From Zhihengliuella sp. ISTPL4 (GTDB taxonomy: Bacteria; Actinomycetota; Actinomycetes; Actinomycetales; Microbacteriaceae): 64,000 nt of DNA. Positions within the stretch are counted from its first letter, which is position 1, and the number at the start of each line of letters is the position of its first letter. This document shows, in pieces, positions 53,253 to 61,235 of the stretch. The position numbers and the translations under genes are program-made. Location: positions 2,944,727 to 3,008,726 of the forward strand of contig NZ_CP025422.1 of the NCBI RefSeq assembly GCF_002848265.1, in the 5' to 3' direction. A model generated the notes under the pieces. It was not told where the DNA came from. It ran no database searches and saw nothing but the letters and a program-made list of their open reading frames with translations.

Positions 53253-53672
53253 GTGCTCGAAGGAATCCACCCGCTGCTGACCGGGGAGCTGCTGCTGCAT
53301 CTCGACCGCATGGGGCACTCCGACGCCGTGGTCGTCGCCGACGCGCACTTCCCGGCCTGGGGTCTCGGGGCGCGGGTGGTCGATCTTCCCGGCACCACGA
53401 CGCCGGAGGTCGTCGCTGCCATCCGCAGCGTGCTGCCGCTCGACGATGCTCCCGGCATCGATCTGATGACCTCGGCCGACGGCGAGGTGCTGGACGTGCA
53501 GCGCGAACTCATGGCCGCCGCCGGCACGGAGGTCGACACCACGCGCTTCGTCGAGCGCTTCGCGTACTACGAGGTCGCGAAGGAGGCGTATCTGATGGTG
53601 CGCACCGGCGAGACACGCAAGTACGGCAACGCACTGCTGCGGAAGGGCGTGGTCGGTCACCCCTCCGCCTGA
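53253..53672 (+). CDS. fucU: L-fucose mutarotase (RbsD/FucU family)
   Basis: 139 residues. The family start HPLLTGELLLHLDRMGHSDAVVVADAHFP and the end RKYGNALLRKGV are those of FucU, distinct from the ribose pyranase in this window. It interconverts alpha and beta L-fucose before oxidation. GTG start with GAGAGGAG before it. It ends the dehydratase-dehydrogenase-mutarotase operon and meets the LacI gene with nine bases between stops. Confidence 0.9.
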   Translation: MLEGIHPLLTGELLLHLDRMGHSDAVVVADAHFPAWGLGARVVDLPGTTTPEVVAAIRSVLPLDDAPGIDLMTSADGEVLDVQRELMAAAGTEVDTTRFVERFAYYEVAKEAYLMVRTGETRKYGNALLRKGVVGHPSA

Positions 53673-53681
53673 CCCGGGGGT

Positions 53682-54683
53682 TCAGCGCCCGACGGTGGAC
53701 TCTCGCACGATGAGCTCGGCGGGGAACGGCGTGGGCGCCGGAGGCGCGGCGGTCGGATCGGCGAGGAGCTGCAGCAGCGCGGCCCCGGCGGCGCGGCCGA
53801 TCTCATAGCCCGGCTGGCGGACGCTCGTCAGCGGCACCACGCTCTGATGCGCGGCGGCGACGTCGTCGAACCCGACGAGGGCGATCTCCTCCGGCACGCG
53901 GATGCCGTGGCGGAGGAGCTGCGTGAGCACGCCGAGGGCCACCCCGTCATTCGCGGCGAAGACCGCGTCGGGGCGCTTCTCCGCCGGGAGGTCGACGAGG
54001 CCTGCGCCGGCACGGAGACCGTCCTCGGTCGTGAGATGCTCCACGTCGAGCACGGAGATCCGCGCGTCGGTCTCCGCCACCGCGTCGCGCAGCCCGGCCA
54101 GACGGTCATTCGACTGGCTCACGGTCGAGGCGCCGAGGAACAGGATGCGGCGCCGGCCGAGAGAGAGCAGATGCTCGCCGGCCAGCCGCCCGCCGCCGCG
54201 GTCGTCGAAGGTGACCGCGGCGACCGAGGGGGAATCGCGAATGGGGCCGACGACCACCGCGCGGATCCCGCGGGTCGCGAGCTGCTCGAGTCGCGGCAGG
54301 ACATCGCCGCGCGGGTAGATGACGATGCCCTGCACCCGGTGGGCCTCGAACATGTCGATGTTCTGCTCCTCGCGCGCGGCATCCCGCGCACTGTCGCTGA
54401 AGAAGAGCGACCAGCCGCCCTCACGAGCCACGTCGTCGACTCCGCGGGAGAGGTCGTTGAAGTACGGCAGCCAGGCGTCGAGGAGGATGAGGGCGAGGGC
54501 CTTGCTCGACCCGGCGCGGAGCTGACGGGCCGACTCGTTCGGCACGAAGCCGAGCTCGGCGATCGCGGCGCGCACCCGCTCGCGGCTGGCGGCGCCGAGG
54601 ACGTGCGGGTGATTGAGGTAGTTCGAGACCGTCGACGCGGAGACGCCCGCGAGAGCGGCGACGTCCTTCACGCTCGCAGGCAT
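53682..54683 (-). CDS. LacI-family regulator
   Basis: 333 residues. The DNA-binding start is SVKDVAALAGVSASTVSNYLNHPHVLGAASRERV, with a hinge ending ESARQLRAGSS, and a periplasmic-binding-like effector domain (VFAANDGVALGVLTQLLRHGIRVPEEIALVGFDDV). It is divergent from the sugar epimerase gene, and two identical 15-bp operators lie between. It likely represses itself and the epimerase-importer block in the absence of the sugar. GAGGAG precedes the ATG. Confidence 0.92.
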   Translation of the reverse strand: MPASVKDVAALAGVSASTVSNYLNHPHVLGAASRERVRAAIAELGFVPNESARQLRAGSSKALALILLDAWLPYFNDLSRGVDDVAREGGWSLFFSDSARDAAREEQNIDMFEAHRVQGIVIYPRGDVLPRLEQLATRGIRAVVVGPIRDSPSVAAVTFDDRGGGRLAGEHLLSLGRRRILFLGASTVSQSNDRLAGLRDAVAETDARISVLDVEHLTTEDGLRAGAGLVDLPAEKRPDAVFAANDGVALGVLTQLLRHGIRVPEEIALVGFDDVAAAHQSVVPLTSVRQPGYEIGRAAGAALLQLLADPTAAPPAPTPFPAELIVRESTVGR

Positions 54684-54728
54684 GGAACTCCTCGTCATCG
54701 AACCGGATGACTCAGAGTATCCGACGAT

Positions 54729-54743
54729 TTGTAACGTGCCAAG
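54729..54743. promoter_or_regulatory. LacI-type operator 1
   Basis: TTGTAACGTGCCAAG, identical to operator 2 at 54796-54810, 67 bp away. It lies upstream of the epimerase -35 and close to the LacI start. Confidence 0.8.
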
Positions 54744-54750
54744 AAAGTCC

Positions 54751-54779
54751 TTGACCTCCGGGCAGACGGGACGTAGCGT
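54751..54779 (+). promoter_or_regulatory. promoter of the epimerase gene
   Basis: TTGACC (54751-54756), 17 bases, TAGCGT (54774-54779). Operators 1 and 2 lie on its two sides. Confidence 0.75.
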
Positions 54780-54795
54780 GACTCGAACACCGGAC

Positions 54796-54810
54796 TTGTA
54801 ACGTGCCAAG
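54796..54810. promoter_or_regulatory. LacI-type operator 2
   Basis: TTGTAACGTGCCAAG again. Here the flanks extend it to GGACTTG and CAAGTCC arms around a central ACGT. It starts about ten bases after the expected transcription start. Confidence 0.85.
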
Positions 54811-54852
54811 TCCGTGCGGCGACGGTGCCGGACACCCGCCGGAGGAGCGCTC

Positions 54853-55722
54853 ATGAACATCGGCTGCCACGGACTCGTCTGGACGGGGACCTTCGACGCG
54901 GACGGCATCCGCCTCGCGGTGGAGAAGACGAAGCAGGCGGGCTTCGACCTCATCGAGTTCCCGCTCATGGACCCGTTCTCGTTCGACGTCGCCGCCGCCC
55001 AGGCCGCCCTCGCGGAGCACGGACTCGCGGTCAGCGCCTCGCTCGGGCTCTCCGACGAGACCGACATCACCAGCGGCGACCAGGCCGTGGTCGCCGCGGG
55101 CGAGGCGCTCCTGCTCCGCGCGGTCGACGTGCTCGCCGAGCTCGGGGGCACGCACTTCTGCGGCGTGATCTACAGCGCCATGAAGAAGTACATGGATCCG
55201 GTCACGCCCGAGGGTCTCGCTTCGAGCCGCCGGACCATCGCCCGGGTGGCCGACCACGCCGCTGAGCGGGGAGTCTCGGTCTCGCTCGAGGTCGTGAACC
55301 GGTACGAGACCAACGTGCTGAACACCGCGCGGCAGGCGCTGGCGTACCTCGGCGAGATCGACCGCCTCAACCTCGGCATCCACCTGGACACGTACCACAT
55401 GAACATCGAGGAGTCGGACATGTTCGCGCCGGTGCTCGATGCGGCTCCCGCCCTGCGGTACGTGCACATCGGCGAGAGCCACCGCGGCTATCTCGGCACA
55501 GGGACGGTCGACTTCGACACGTTCTTCAAGGCGCTCGGGCGCATCGGCTACGACGGCCCCATCGTGTTCGAGTCGTTCTCCTCGGCGGTGGTCGCGCCCG
55601 ACCTCAGCCGCATGCTCGGCATCTGGCGGAACCTCTGGACCGACAACGACGAGCTGGGTGCCCACGCGAACGCCTACATCCGCGACAAACTCGTCGCGGT
55701 CGACTCGATCCGCCTCCACTGA
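54853..55722 (+). CDS. ketose 3-epimerase (D-tagatose/D-allulose 3-epimerase family)
   Basis: 289-residue TIM barrel. The four metal ligands are E146 (SLEVVNRYE), D179 (HLDTYHMNIEE), H205 (VHIGESHRG) and E240 (FESF). Each is exactly six less than E152, D185, H211 and E246 of the studied D-tagatose/D-psicose 3-epimerases. It interconverts ketoses at C3, for example allulose and fructose. LacI-controlled promoter, GGAGGAG ribosome site. The importer genes follow after 177 bases, so this enzyme suggests what the importer brings in. Confidence 0.9.
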   Translation: MNIGCHGLVWTGTFDADGIRLAVEKTKQAGFDLIEFPLMDPFSFDVAAAQAALAEHGLAVSASLGLSDETDITSGDQAVVAAGEALLLRAVDVLAELGGTHFCGVIYSAMKKYMDPVTPEGLASSRRTIARVADHAAERGVSVSLEVVNRYETNVLNTARQALAYLGEIDRLNLGIHLDTYHMNIEESDMFAPVLDAAPALRYVHIGESHRGYLGTGTVDFDTFFKALGRIGYDGPIVFESFSSAVVAPDLSRMLGIWRNLWTDNDELGAHANAYIRDKLVAVDSIRLH

Positions 55723-55747
55723 CGCCGGCGGCGGTTCGAGACCAAGA

Positions 55748-55799
55748 TGTTATTACAGGTCTTCCCTCGCCGCCCATCGTTAGATACATTTAGATACAA
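55748..55799. promoter_or_regulatory. regulatory elements upstream of the rbs-type importer
   Basis: TGTTATTACA (55748-55757) matches the TGTYRTTACA family seen before eda and between rbsK and fsa. TTAGATACAT and TTAGATACAA (55780-55799) are back-to-back direct repeats in an AT-rich patch and may hold the -10. No clear -35/-10 pair could be fixed. Confidence 0.5.
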
Positions 55800-55899
55800 C
55801 TTGCACTGACCCGGGTGCAGGTCGCAGAATTGATCCGATGTTTACGGCGGAATGGTCCGCCGCAATCGCGACAGAACCTTCAAGGAAGCAGGTGAGCGC

Positions 55900-57402
55900 A
55901 TGAGTGGACCCATCCTGAGGGTCGAGGGGATCAGCAAGGGATTCCCCGGTGTCCAGGCGCTGAAGGACGTGCATCTCGAGGTGCGCGCCGGCGAGGTGCT
56001 CGTGCTCGTGGGTGAGAACGGTGCCGGCAAGTCCACCCTGATGAAGATCCTCTCCGGGATCTACACCAAGGACGAGGGCACGATCACGTTCGAAGGGCAG
56101 GAGGTCGAGCTCACCAGCCCGCTGCAGGCGCAGGAGCTGGGGATCACGATCATCCATCAGGAGCTCAACCTGATGCCTGACCTCACGGTCGCACAGAACA
56201 TCTATGTCGGCCGCGAGCCCACGACGGGCCCGTTCCTTTCGGAGCGGAAGCTCAACCGGCAGACAGCCGAGCTGCTGCAGCGCCTCGACATCCACCTCGA
56301 CCCCCGCCAGCGCGTGGGCGAGCTGACGGTGGCGGAGCAGCAGATGGTCGAGATCGCCAAGGCGCTGTCCTTCAACGCCAAGGTCCTCATCATGGACGAG
56401 CCGACGTCGGCTCTCACCGACAGCGAGGTCGAGACCCTCTTCGTGCTCATCGAGCAGCTCAAGGCGCGCGGCACCGGCATCGTCTACATCTCGCACCGCA
56501 TGGACGAGCTGCGCCGCCTGGCGGACCGGGTGACCGTGCTCCGCGACGGCACATACATCGGATCACTCGACAGGTCCGAGATCACGATTCCGACGATCAT
56601 CGAGATGATGGTCGGCCGCGTGATCGACGAGGGCACGCGTCCGCAGGCGCGGGAGCACCTCAACGACCCCGTGGTGCTCGACGTGCAGGGGCTGTCCACG
56701 CGGAAGCTCCTCAAGGACGTGTCGTTCCAGCTGCACAAGGGCGAGATCCTCGGATTCGCGGGGCTGATGGGCGCCGGCCGCACCGAGACCGCGCGCGCCG
56801 TCATCGGCGCGGACCACCGTGACGGCGGCACGATCACGATCAGCGGCCGCACCGCCCGCATCGCGCAGCCCGCGGACGCGGTCAAGCACGGCGTCGGCTA
56901 CCTCTCCGAGGACCGCAAGCTGCTCGGCCTCATGCTCGAGCAGGACGTCACCTTCAACACCGTGCTCGCCTCGCTCGGCTCCTACGCCAACGGCATCGGC
57001 TGGATGGGTGACAGCAAGGCGAAGAACCGTACCAAGGAGTACGTCCAGCAGCTGCGGGTGAAGACCCCCTCGGTCAACCAGGTCGTCAAGCTCCTCTCCG
57101 GAGGGAACCAGCAGAAGGTCGTCATCGCCCGGTGGCTGATGCGCGACTGCGACATCCTCATCTTCGACGAGCCGACGCGAGGCATCGACGTCGGCGCGAA
57201 GGAGGAGATCTACCGCCTCATGCAGCAGCTCGCCGACGCGGGCAAGTCCATCATCGTCATCTCGTCGGAGCTCCCCGAGATCCTCCGGGTCGCGAACCGC
57301 ATCGCCGTGTTCGCGAACGGCCGCATCACCGGGACACTCCGCAACGAGGAAGCCAGCCAGGAGAAGATCATGCAACTCGCAGCCCACGGGGAGGAAGACT
57401 GA
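55900..57402 (+). CDS. rbsA: sugar ABC transporter ATPase with two ABC domains, RbsA type
   Basis: 500 residues. Domain 1 has Walker A GENGAGKSTLM, then the variant signature LTVAEQQMVEIAKAL, and Walker B LIMDEPTSALTD. Domain 2 has LSGGNQQKVVIARWL and LIFDEPTRGID but no canonical Walker A (GLMGAGRTETAR), as is usual for RbsA/XylG/MglA proteins. It energises the CUT2 importer. TGA overlaps the permease ATG by one base. The start at 55900 is preferred over the in-frame start at 55852, which has no ribosome site. Confidence 0.93.
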   Translation: MSGPILRVEGISKGFPGVQALKDVHLEVRAGEVLVLVGENGAGKSTLMKILSGIYTKDEGTITFEGQEVELTSPLQAQELGITIIHQELNLMPDLTVAQNIYVGREPTTGPFLSERKLNRQTAELLQRLDIHLDPRQRVGELTVAEQQMVEIAKALSFNAKVLIMDEPTSALTDSEVETLFVLIEQLKARGTGIVYISHRMDELRRLADRVTVLRDGTYIGSLDRSEITIPTIIEMMVGRVIDEGTRPQAREHLNDPVVLDVQGLSTRKLLKDVSFQLHKGEILGFAGLMGAGRTETARAVIGADHRDGGTITISGRTARIAQPADAVKHGVGYLSEDRKLLGLMLEQDVTFNTVLASLGSYANGIGWMGDSKAKNRTKEYVQQLRVKTPSVNQVVKLLSGGNQQKVVIARWLMRDCDILIFDEPTRGIDVGAKEEIYRLMQQLADAGKSIIVISSELPEILRVANRIAVFANGRITGTLRNEEASQEKIMQLAAHGEED

Positions 57403-58436
57403 TGAGCACCCCACAGCAGTCCGGATCGTCGACGACGACGATCATCCAGACGGCCGTCAACGAGGACACCGACAAGCGCGACGTCGCCGGGTTCCTCAAG
57501 CGGCAGTTCCAGCAGTCGCTCGCGTTCGGCACCCTGATCGTCCTGGTCATCTTCTTCTCGATCGCCAGCCCGAACTTCTTCACGTTCAGCAACATCGCCA
57601 CGGTGCTGCTGTCGACCGCGGTCATCGGCATCCTCGCCCTGGGCACGACGTTCGTCATCATCACCGGCGGCATCGACCTGTCGATCGGCACTGGCATGGC
57701 ACTCTGCGCCGTGATGACCGGTGTGCTCATCACCAACATGGGCCTGCCCGTGTGGATCGGCGTGATCGGCGGCATCGCGACAGGTGTGCTCATGGGGCTC
57801 GTGAACGGCGTGAACATCACGTTCCTTCGGCTGCCTCCGTTCATCGCGACGCTGGCCATGATGATGATCGCCGGCGGCCTCGCCCTCGTGATCTCGAACG
57901 TCGCGCCGATCTACTTCTCGACCTCGGCTCCCGACTTCAAGAAGATCGCGCTCGGCGTTCTCATCCCCGGCATCCCGAACGCGGTGCTCATCACCGCGGC
58001 CCTCGCGATCGTCGCGTGGCTCGTGCTGTCGAAGACGCTGCTCGGCCGGTACACGTTCGCGATCGGATCGAACGAGGAGGCCACGCGCCTCTCCGGCGTC
58101 AACACCCGCCGCTGGACGATCCTCATCTACATGTTCGCCGGCGCCTTCACCGGCATCGCGGGCATCGTGATCGCCGCCCGCCTCGACTCGGCACAACCGC
58201 AGATCGGCACGGGCTACGAGCTGCAGGCCATCGCGGCCGTGATCATCGGGGGCACCTCGCTGCTCGGCGGCCGCGGCTCGATCCTCGGCACCGTGATCGG
58301 CGCGCTCATCATGAGCGTCCTCGTCAACGGCCTGCGGATCATGTCGATCCAGCCCGAGTGGCAGAACATCGTCGTCGGCGTCGTCGTCCTGCTGGCCGTC
58401 TTCCTCGACTCGCTGCGCAACCGCCAGCGGACCTGA
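57402..58436 (+). CDS. rbsC: sugar ABC transporter permease, RbsC type
   Basis: 344 residues with eight to ten transmembrane helices after a polar 40-residue start. The family pieces GTTFVIITGGIDLSIGTGMAL and AIAAVIIGGTSLLGGRGSILGTVIGALIMSVL are clear. It forms the channel of the CUT2 importer with RbsA and the lipoprotein that follows. It starts on the RbsA stop (TGATG). Confidence 0.93.
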   Translation: MSTPQQSGSSTTTIIQTAVNEDTDKRDVAGFLKRQFQQSLAFGTLIVLVIFFSIASPNFFTFSNIATVLLSTAVIGILALGTTFVIITGGIDLSIGTGMALCAVMTGVLITNMGLPVWIGVIGGIATGVLMGLVNGVNITFLRLPPFIATLAMMMIAGGLALVISNVAPIYFSTSAPDFKKIALGVLIPGIPNAVLITAALAIVAWLVLSKTLLGRYTFAIGSNEEATRLSGVNTRRWTILIYMFAGAFTGIAGIVIAARLDSAQPQIGTGYELQAIAAVIIGGTSLLGGRGSILGTVIGALIMSVLVNGLRIMSIQPEWQNIVVGVVVLLAVFLDSLRNRQRT

Positions 58437-58439
58437 GAC

Positions 58440-58471
58440 ACGGCGGCGGCGAAACCCGTGCCCGCCGCCGT
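58440..58471 (+). other. intra-operon hairpin between permease and binding protein
   Basis: ACGGCGGCGG and CCGCCGCCGT form a perfect 10-bp stem with a 12-base loop, right after the permease stop. The 134-base gap has no promoter that I can support. Such stems often protect or attenuate transcripts so that the binding protein is made in different amounts. Confidence 0.55.
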
Positions 58472-58570
58472 CCCCGGCTCCGGCCGGACCCCGCGGAACC
58501 CTCCGCACAGGCACCACGAATGTCCACCCGCCGGTCCTGGCCGGCACCCACACAGAACAACGGAGTTTCC

Positions 58571-59572
58571 ATGAAATTCGGCAAGAAGACCGCATTCGCG
58601 GCACTCGTGGCCGCATCCGCGCTCGTGTTCGCCGGCTGTGCCGGCGGCGGCGACGTGATCGAAGAGGGCTCAGGCGGCGACACCGGCAGCGGCGACGGCG
58701 AGATGTACATCGCCATGGTCTCGAAGGGCTTCCAGCACCAGTTCTGGCAGGCCGTCAAGAAGGGTGCGGAGGAGAAGGCCCAGGAGCTGGGCGTCAAGAT
58801 CACCTTCGAGGGCCCGGCCGCCGAGACCGAGATCGCGCAGCAGCTCGAGATGCTGACCGCCGCGATCGACAAGAACCCGGACGCCATCGCCTACGCCGCC
58901 CTCGACCCCGAGGCGTGCGTCGCCCCGCTCGAGCAGGCGAAGTCGAAGGACATCCCGGTCGTCTACTTCGACGCCCCGTGCAACGGCGACGTCGGACTCA
59001 GCCTCTCCGCGACCGACAGCAAGGTCGCCGGCGCGCTGGCGGCCGAGCACATGGCCGAGCTGATCGGCGGCGAGGGCGAAGTTGCCATCGTCGGCCACTC
59101 GCAGATCAACTCGACGGGTGTCGAGCGTCGCGACGGCTTCGTCGAGAAGATCGAGGCGGACTACCCCGACATCGAGATCGTCGACATCCAGTACGGTGAC
59201 GGCGACCACCTGAAGTCGGCGGACATCGCCAAGACGCTCATCGCGGCCCACCCGGACCTCAAGGGCATCTACGGCACCAACGAGGGCTCGGCCATCGGCG
59301 TCGTGAACGCCGCGAACGAGCTCGGCCTCGAGAAGGGCAAGATCACCATCGTCGGCTTCGACTCCGGCGCGGCCCAGATCAACGCCATCAAGGACGGCAC
59401 CATGGCCGGCGCCATCACGCAGGACCCGATCGGCATCGGTGCCCAGGTCGTGCAGGCGGCGTACGACGCGGCCAACGGCGACGACGTCGAGGAGTTCTAC
59501 GACACCGGTTCCTACTGGTACGACGCGGACAACATCGAGGATGACAAGATCGCCGCGGTCCTCTACGAGTGA
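58571..59572 (+). CDS. rbsB: sugar-binding lipoprotein, RbsB type
   Basis: 333 residues. The lipoprotein signal ends in LVFAGC (lipobox), followed by a Gly/Ser/Asp linker and a periplasmic-binding type I domain (EMYIAMVSKGFQHQFWQAVKKGAEEKAQELG, PVVYFDAPCNGDVGLSLSATD, GIYGTNEGSAIGVVNAANELG, GAITQDPIGIG). It is anchored to the outer face of the membrane and hands sugar to RbsC. Candidate ligands are ribose, allose or allulose, the last suggested by the upstream epimerase. Confidence 0.92.
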   Translation: MKFGKKTAFAALVAASALVFAGCAGGGDVIEEGSGGDTGSGDGEMYIAMVSKGFQHQFWQAVKKGAEEKAQELGVKITFEGPAAETEIAQQLEMLTAAIDKNPDAIAYAALDPEACVAPLEQAKSKDIPVVYFDAPCNGDVGLSLSATDSKVAGALAAEHMAELIGGEGEVAIVGHSQINSTGVERRDGFVEKIEADYPDIEIVDIQYGDGDHLKSADIAKTLIAAHPDLKGIYGTNEGSAIGVVNAANELGLEKGKITIVGFDSGAAQINAIKDGTMAGAITQDPIGIGAQVVQAAYDAANGDDVEEFYDTGSYWYDADNIEDDKIAAVLYE

Positions 59573-59584
59573 CCCCCACCACGG

Positions 59585-59610
59585 AGCCCCTCGCCTTCGG
59601 GCGGGGGGCT
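59585..59610 (+). terminator. terminator of the importer operon
   Basis: AGCCCCTCGCC, tetraloop TTCG, GGCGGGGGGCT, with one mismatch, 12 bases after the rbsB stop. Confidence 0.8.
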
Positions 59611-59946
59611 TCGTCGTGTGCGGGGGAACTCCGGCTCCGGTCCGTGGTCGATCCGTGATCCGCATGCACGATCCCGGGGCGGCTGCACGATCGGACCCCG
59701 GTTTCCTCGTGCACCCGTCTCGGGGTCGTGCAGATGAATAGGGTCCGAGGTCGGGTCGGTCTCGGGTAAGTCTGGGCTGATCCGGGCCGGGGATGCGACC
59801 GAGGGCGGGGCAGGGGGTGGGACGGATGCACGACGGGGGGACGGGGGCGCGACGGGAGGCCGGAACGGGGCGTGCGGGCGTGGCGAGGTCGTGCAGGTGA
59901 AACAGGGAGACGGAGAGGGGAGACGGAGTGGGGAAGAGGGGCGGGG
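59611..59946. other. 336-bp gap with six TGCACGA/TCGTGCA heptamers
   Basis: No gene seen. The heptamer TGCACGA or its reverse occurs at 59665, 59684, 59707, 59726, 59827 and 59889. Two longer similar pieces, GGTCGTGCAGATGAA and GGTCGTGCAGGTGAA, are near 59725 and 59888. They look like degenerate extragenic repeats, related in style to those at 48941-49083. Confidence 0.5.
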
Positions 59947-60243
59947 TCAGAGGGGGCGGAGGAACGTGAGGATCGACGTGGGCTCGACGATGAGTTCCTG
60001 CAGGGCGGCGTTGAAGGGGATGCCGGCGGGTGCGTGGAGGTGGGCCTGGAAGGCGTCCTCGTCGCGGTAGACCTCGTAGACGAAGAAGCGGTCGGGGTCG
60101 TCGACGAGGCGGTGAGCGTCGAAGACGATGTTGCCCTCCTCGGCGCGGACGACCTCGGCGAAGTCCCGCAGCAGCGCGGCGACCCGGTCGGCGGCTCCCG
60201 GCTGCGCGGTGAAGACGGCGTGGAGGACGGTGGGTTCGGACAT
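59947..60243 (-). CDS. antibiotic-biosynthesis-monooxygenase (ABM) domain protein
   Basis: 98 residues, one ABM domain: VLHAVFTAQPGAADRVAALLRDFAEVVRAEEGNIVFDAHR followed by FFVYEVYRDEDAFQAHLHAP. Small ABM proteins (YgiN type) act on quinols or protect against reactive carbonyls, often as cofactor-free oxygenases. It begins 23 bases after the phosphotriesterase-like gene with a GAGGAG site, so it is probably the last gene of that operon. Its role in the pathway is unclear. Confidence 0.85.
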   Translation of the reverse strand: MSEPTVLHAVFTAQPGAADRVAALLRDFAEVVRAEEGNIVFDAHRLVDDPDRFFVYEVYRDEDAFQAHLHAPAGIPFNAALQELIVEPTSILTFLRPL

Positions 60244-60266
60244 GACGACTCCTCGGGTTCGGGTGG

Positions 60267-61235
60267 TCAGGGGCGGAGGGTCAGGAGACGCGCCGGCGTC
60301 GTCACGAGCATCCGGTGCACGGCGTCGTCACCCACGGCTTCGCGGAGCCGGGGGAGATAGCGGTCGCCGAGGTAGGCGAGACCCGGCATGCCACCGTAGG
60401 CGATGTACCGGGTGCGACGGGCGACGTCGCCCCCGAGCAGGATCCGGTCGCCGGCCCCTCGCTCCACCACGGCGACCGTGAGTGCCAGCAGCTCGGCGTC
60501 GGAGCGGGTGCGCGGCCGGGCGAAGCCGTCATAGCCGAGGTGGGCGCCGCGCTCGGCGAGCGCGACGTGCAGACCGGGGTCGGGGTCGCGGTCGGCGTGA
60601 GCCAGCACGACGCGATCCGCCGGCACCCCCTCGGCTCCCAGCAGGTCGAGGACCTCGTGGGCCGCGGTGCCGAACTCCAGATGCACCATGACGGGGGCTC
60701 CCGTCTCCCGGTGCGCCTGGGCGACGGCGACCAGGGTCGTCCGCTCGAACGGACTGAGGCGCCAGTAGTCGGCCCCGCCCTTGAGCATGCCGGCGCGGAC
60801 GGGCTGCCCGTCGGGACCCGCGGCGAGGGGCACGTCGGGCGTCTCGAACACCGCCGCGTCGTCCGCCGGCATCCCCCGCGTGAGGTCGGACACGAACAGG
60901 GCGGCGAGGCGGTCCGAACCCCACACCTGCATCGGGTGGTCGGGGCCGTAGTGGGCCTCACGGTGTCGGCCGGTCGTCGCGACGACATGCAGCCCGGTCG
61001 CGGCGCTGATGCGAGCGACGGCGGCGGGGTCGCGACCGAGGCCGAACGGGGTGGCGTCGCCCATGGCCTCGAAGCCGCTCGCCCGCAGCAGACCTGCCTC
61101 CTCGCCGGACGCGGCCTCGTCGTCGAGCTCGTCCCCGACCAGCAGCGGCGACACCTGGAAGAGGTGCTCGTGGTAGTCCACGCGCCCGAGCTGCGACGGG
61201 TCGATGTCGCCGAGGACGGTCCGCACGGTGGGCAT
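60267..61235 (-). CDS. phosphotriesterase-family hydrolase, candidate sugar lactonase
   Basis: 322 residues. All binuclear-metal ligands of the family can be read: two histidines in DYHEHLF, the carbamylated lysine candidate in AGMLKGG, histidine in VMVHLEFG, histidine in VLAHADRDPD and aspartate in LLGGDVARR. Members near sugar kinases hydrolyse sugar or phospho-sugar lactones, which is family knowledge. The exact substrate is not known. The ATG overlaps the stop of the AroE-like gene (TGATG). Confidence 0.85.
   Translation of the reverse strand: MPTVRTVLGDIDPSQLGRVDYHEHLFQVSPLLVGDELDDEAASGEEAGLLRASGFEAMGDATPFGLGRDPAAVARISAATGLHVVATTGRHREAHYGPDHPMQVWGSDRLAALFVSDLTRGMPADDAAVFETPDVPLAAGPDGQPVRAGMLKGGADYWRLSPFERTTLVAVAQAHRETGAPVMVHLEFGTAAHEVLDLLGAEGVPADRVVLAHADRDPDPGLHVALAERGAHLGYDGFARPRTRSDAELLALTVAVVERGAGDRILLGGDVARRTRYIAYGGMPGLAYLGDRYLPRLREAVGDDAVHRMLVTTPARLLTLRP

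Noticed and set aside
53253..53672. fucU as a second ribose pyranase
   Set aside because: Its N and C termini match FucU more than RbsD, and it is in the fuconate dehydratase operon. A separate RbsD is beside ribokinase.
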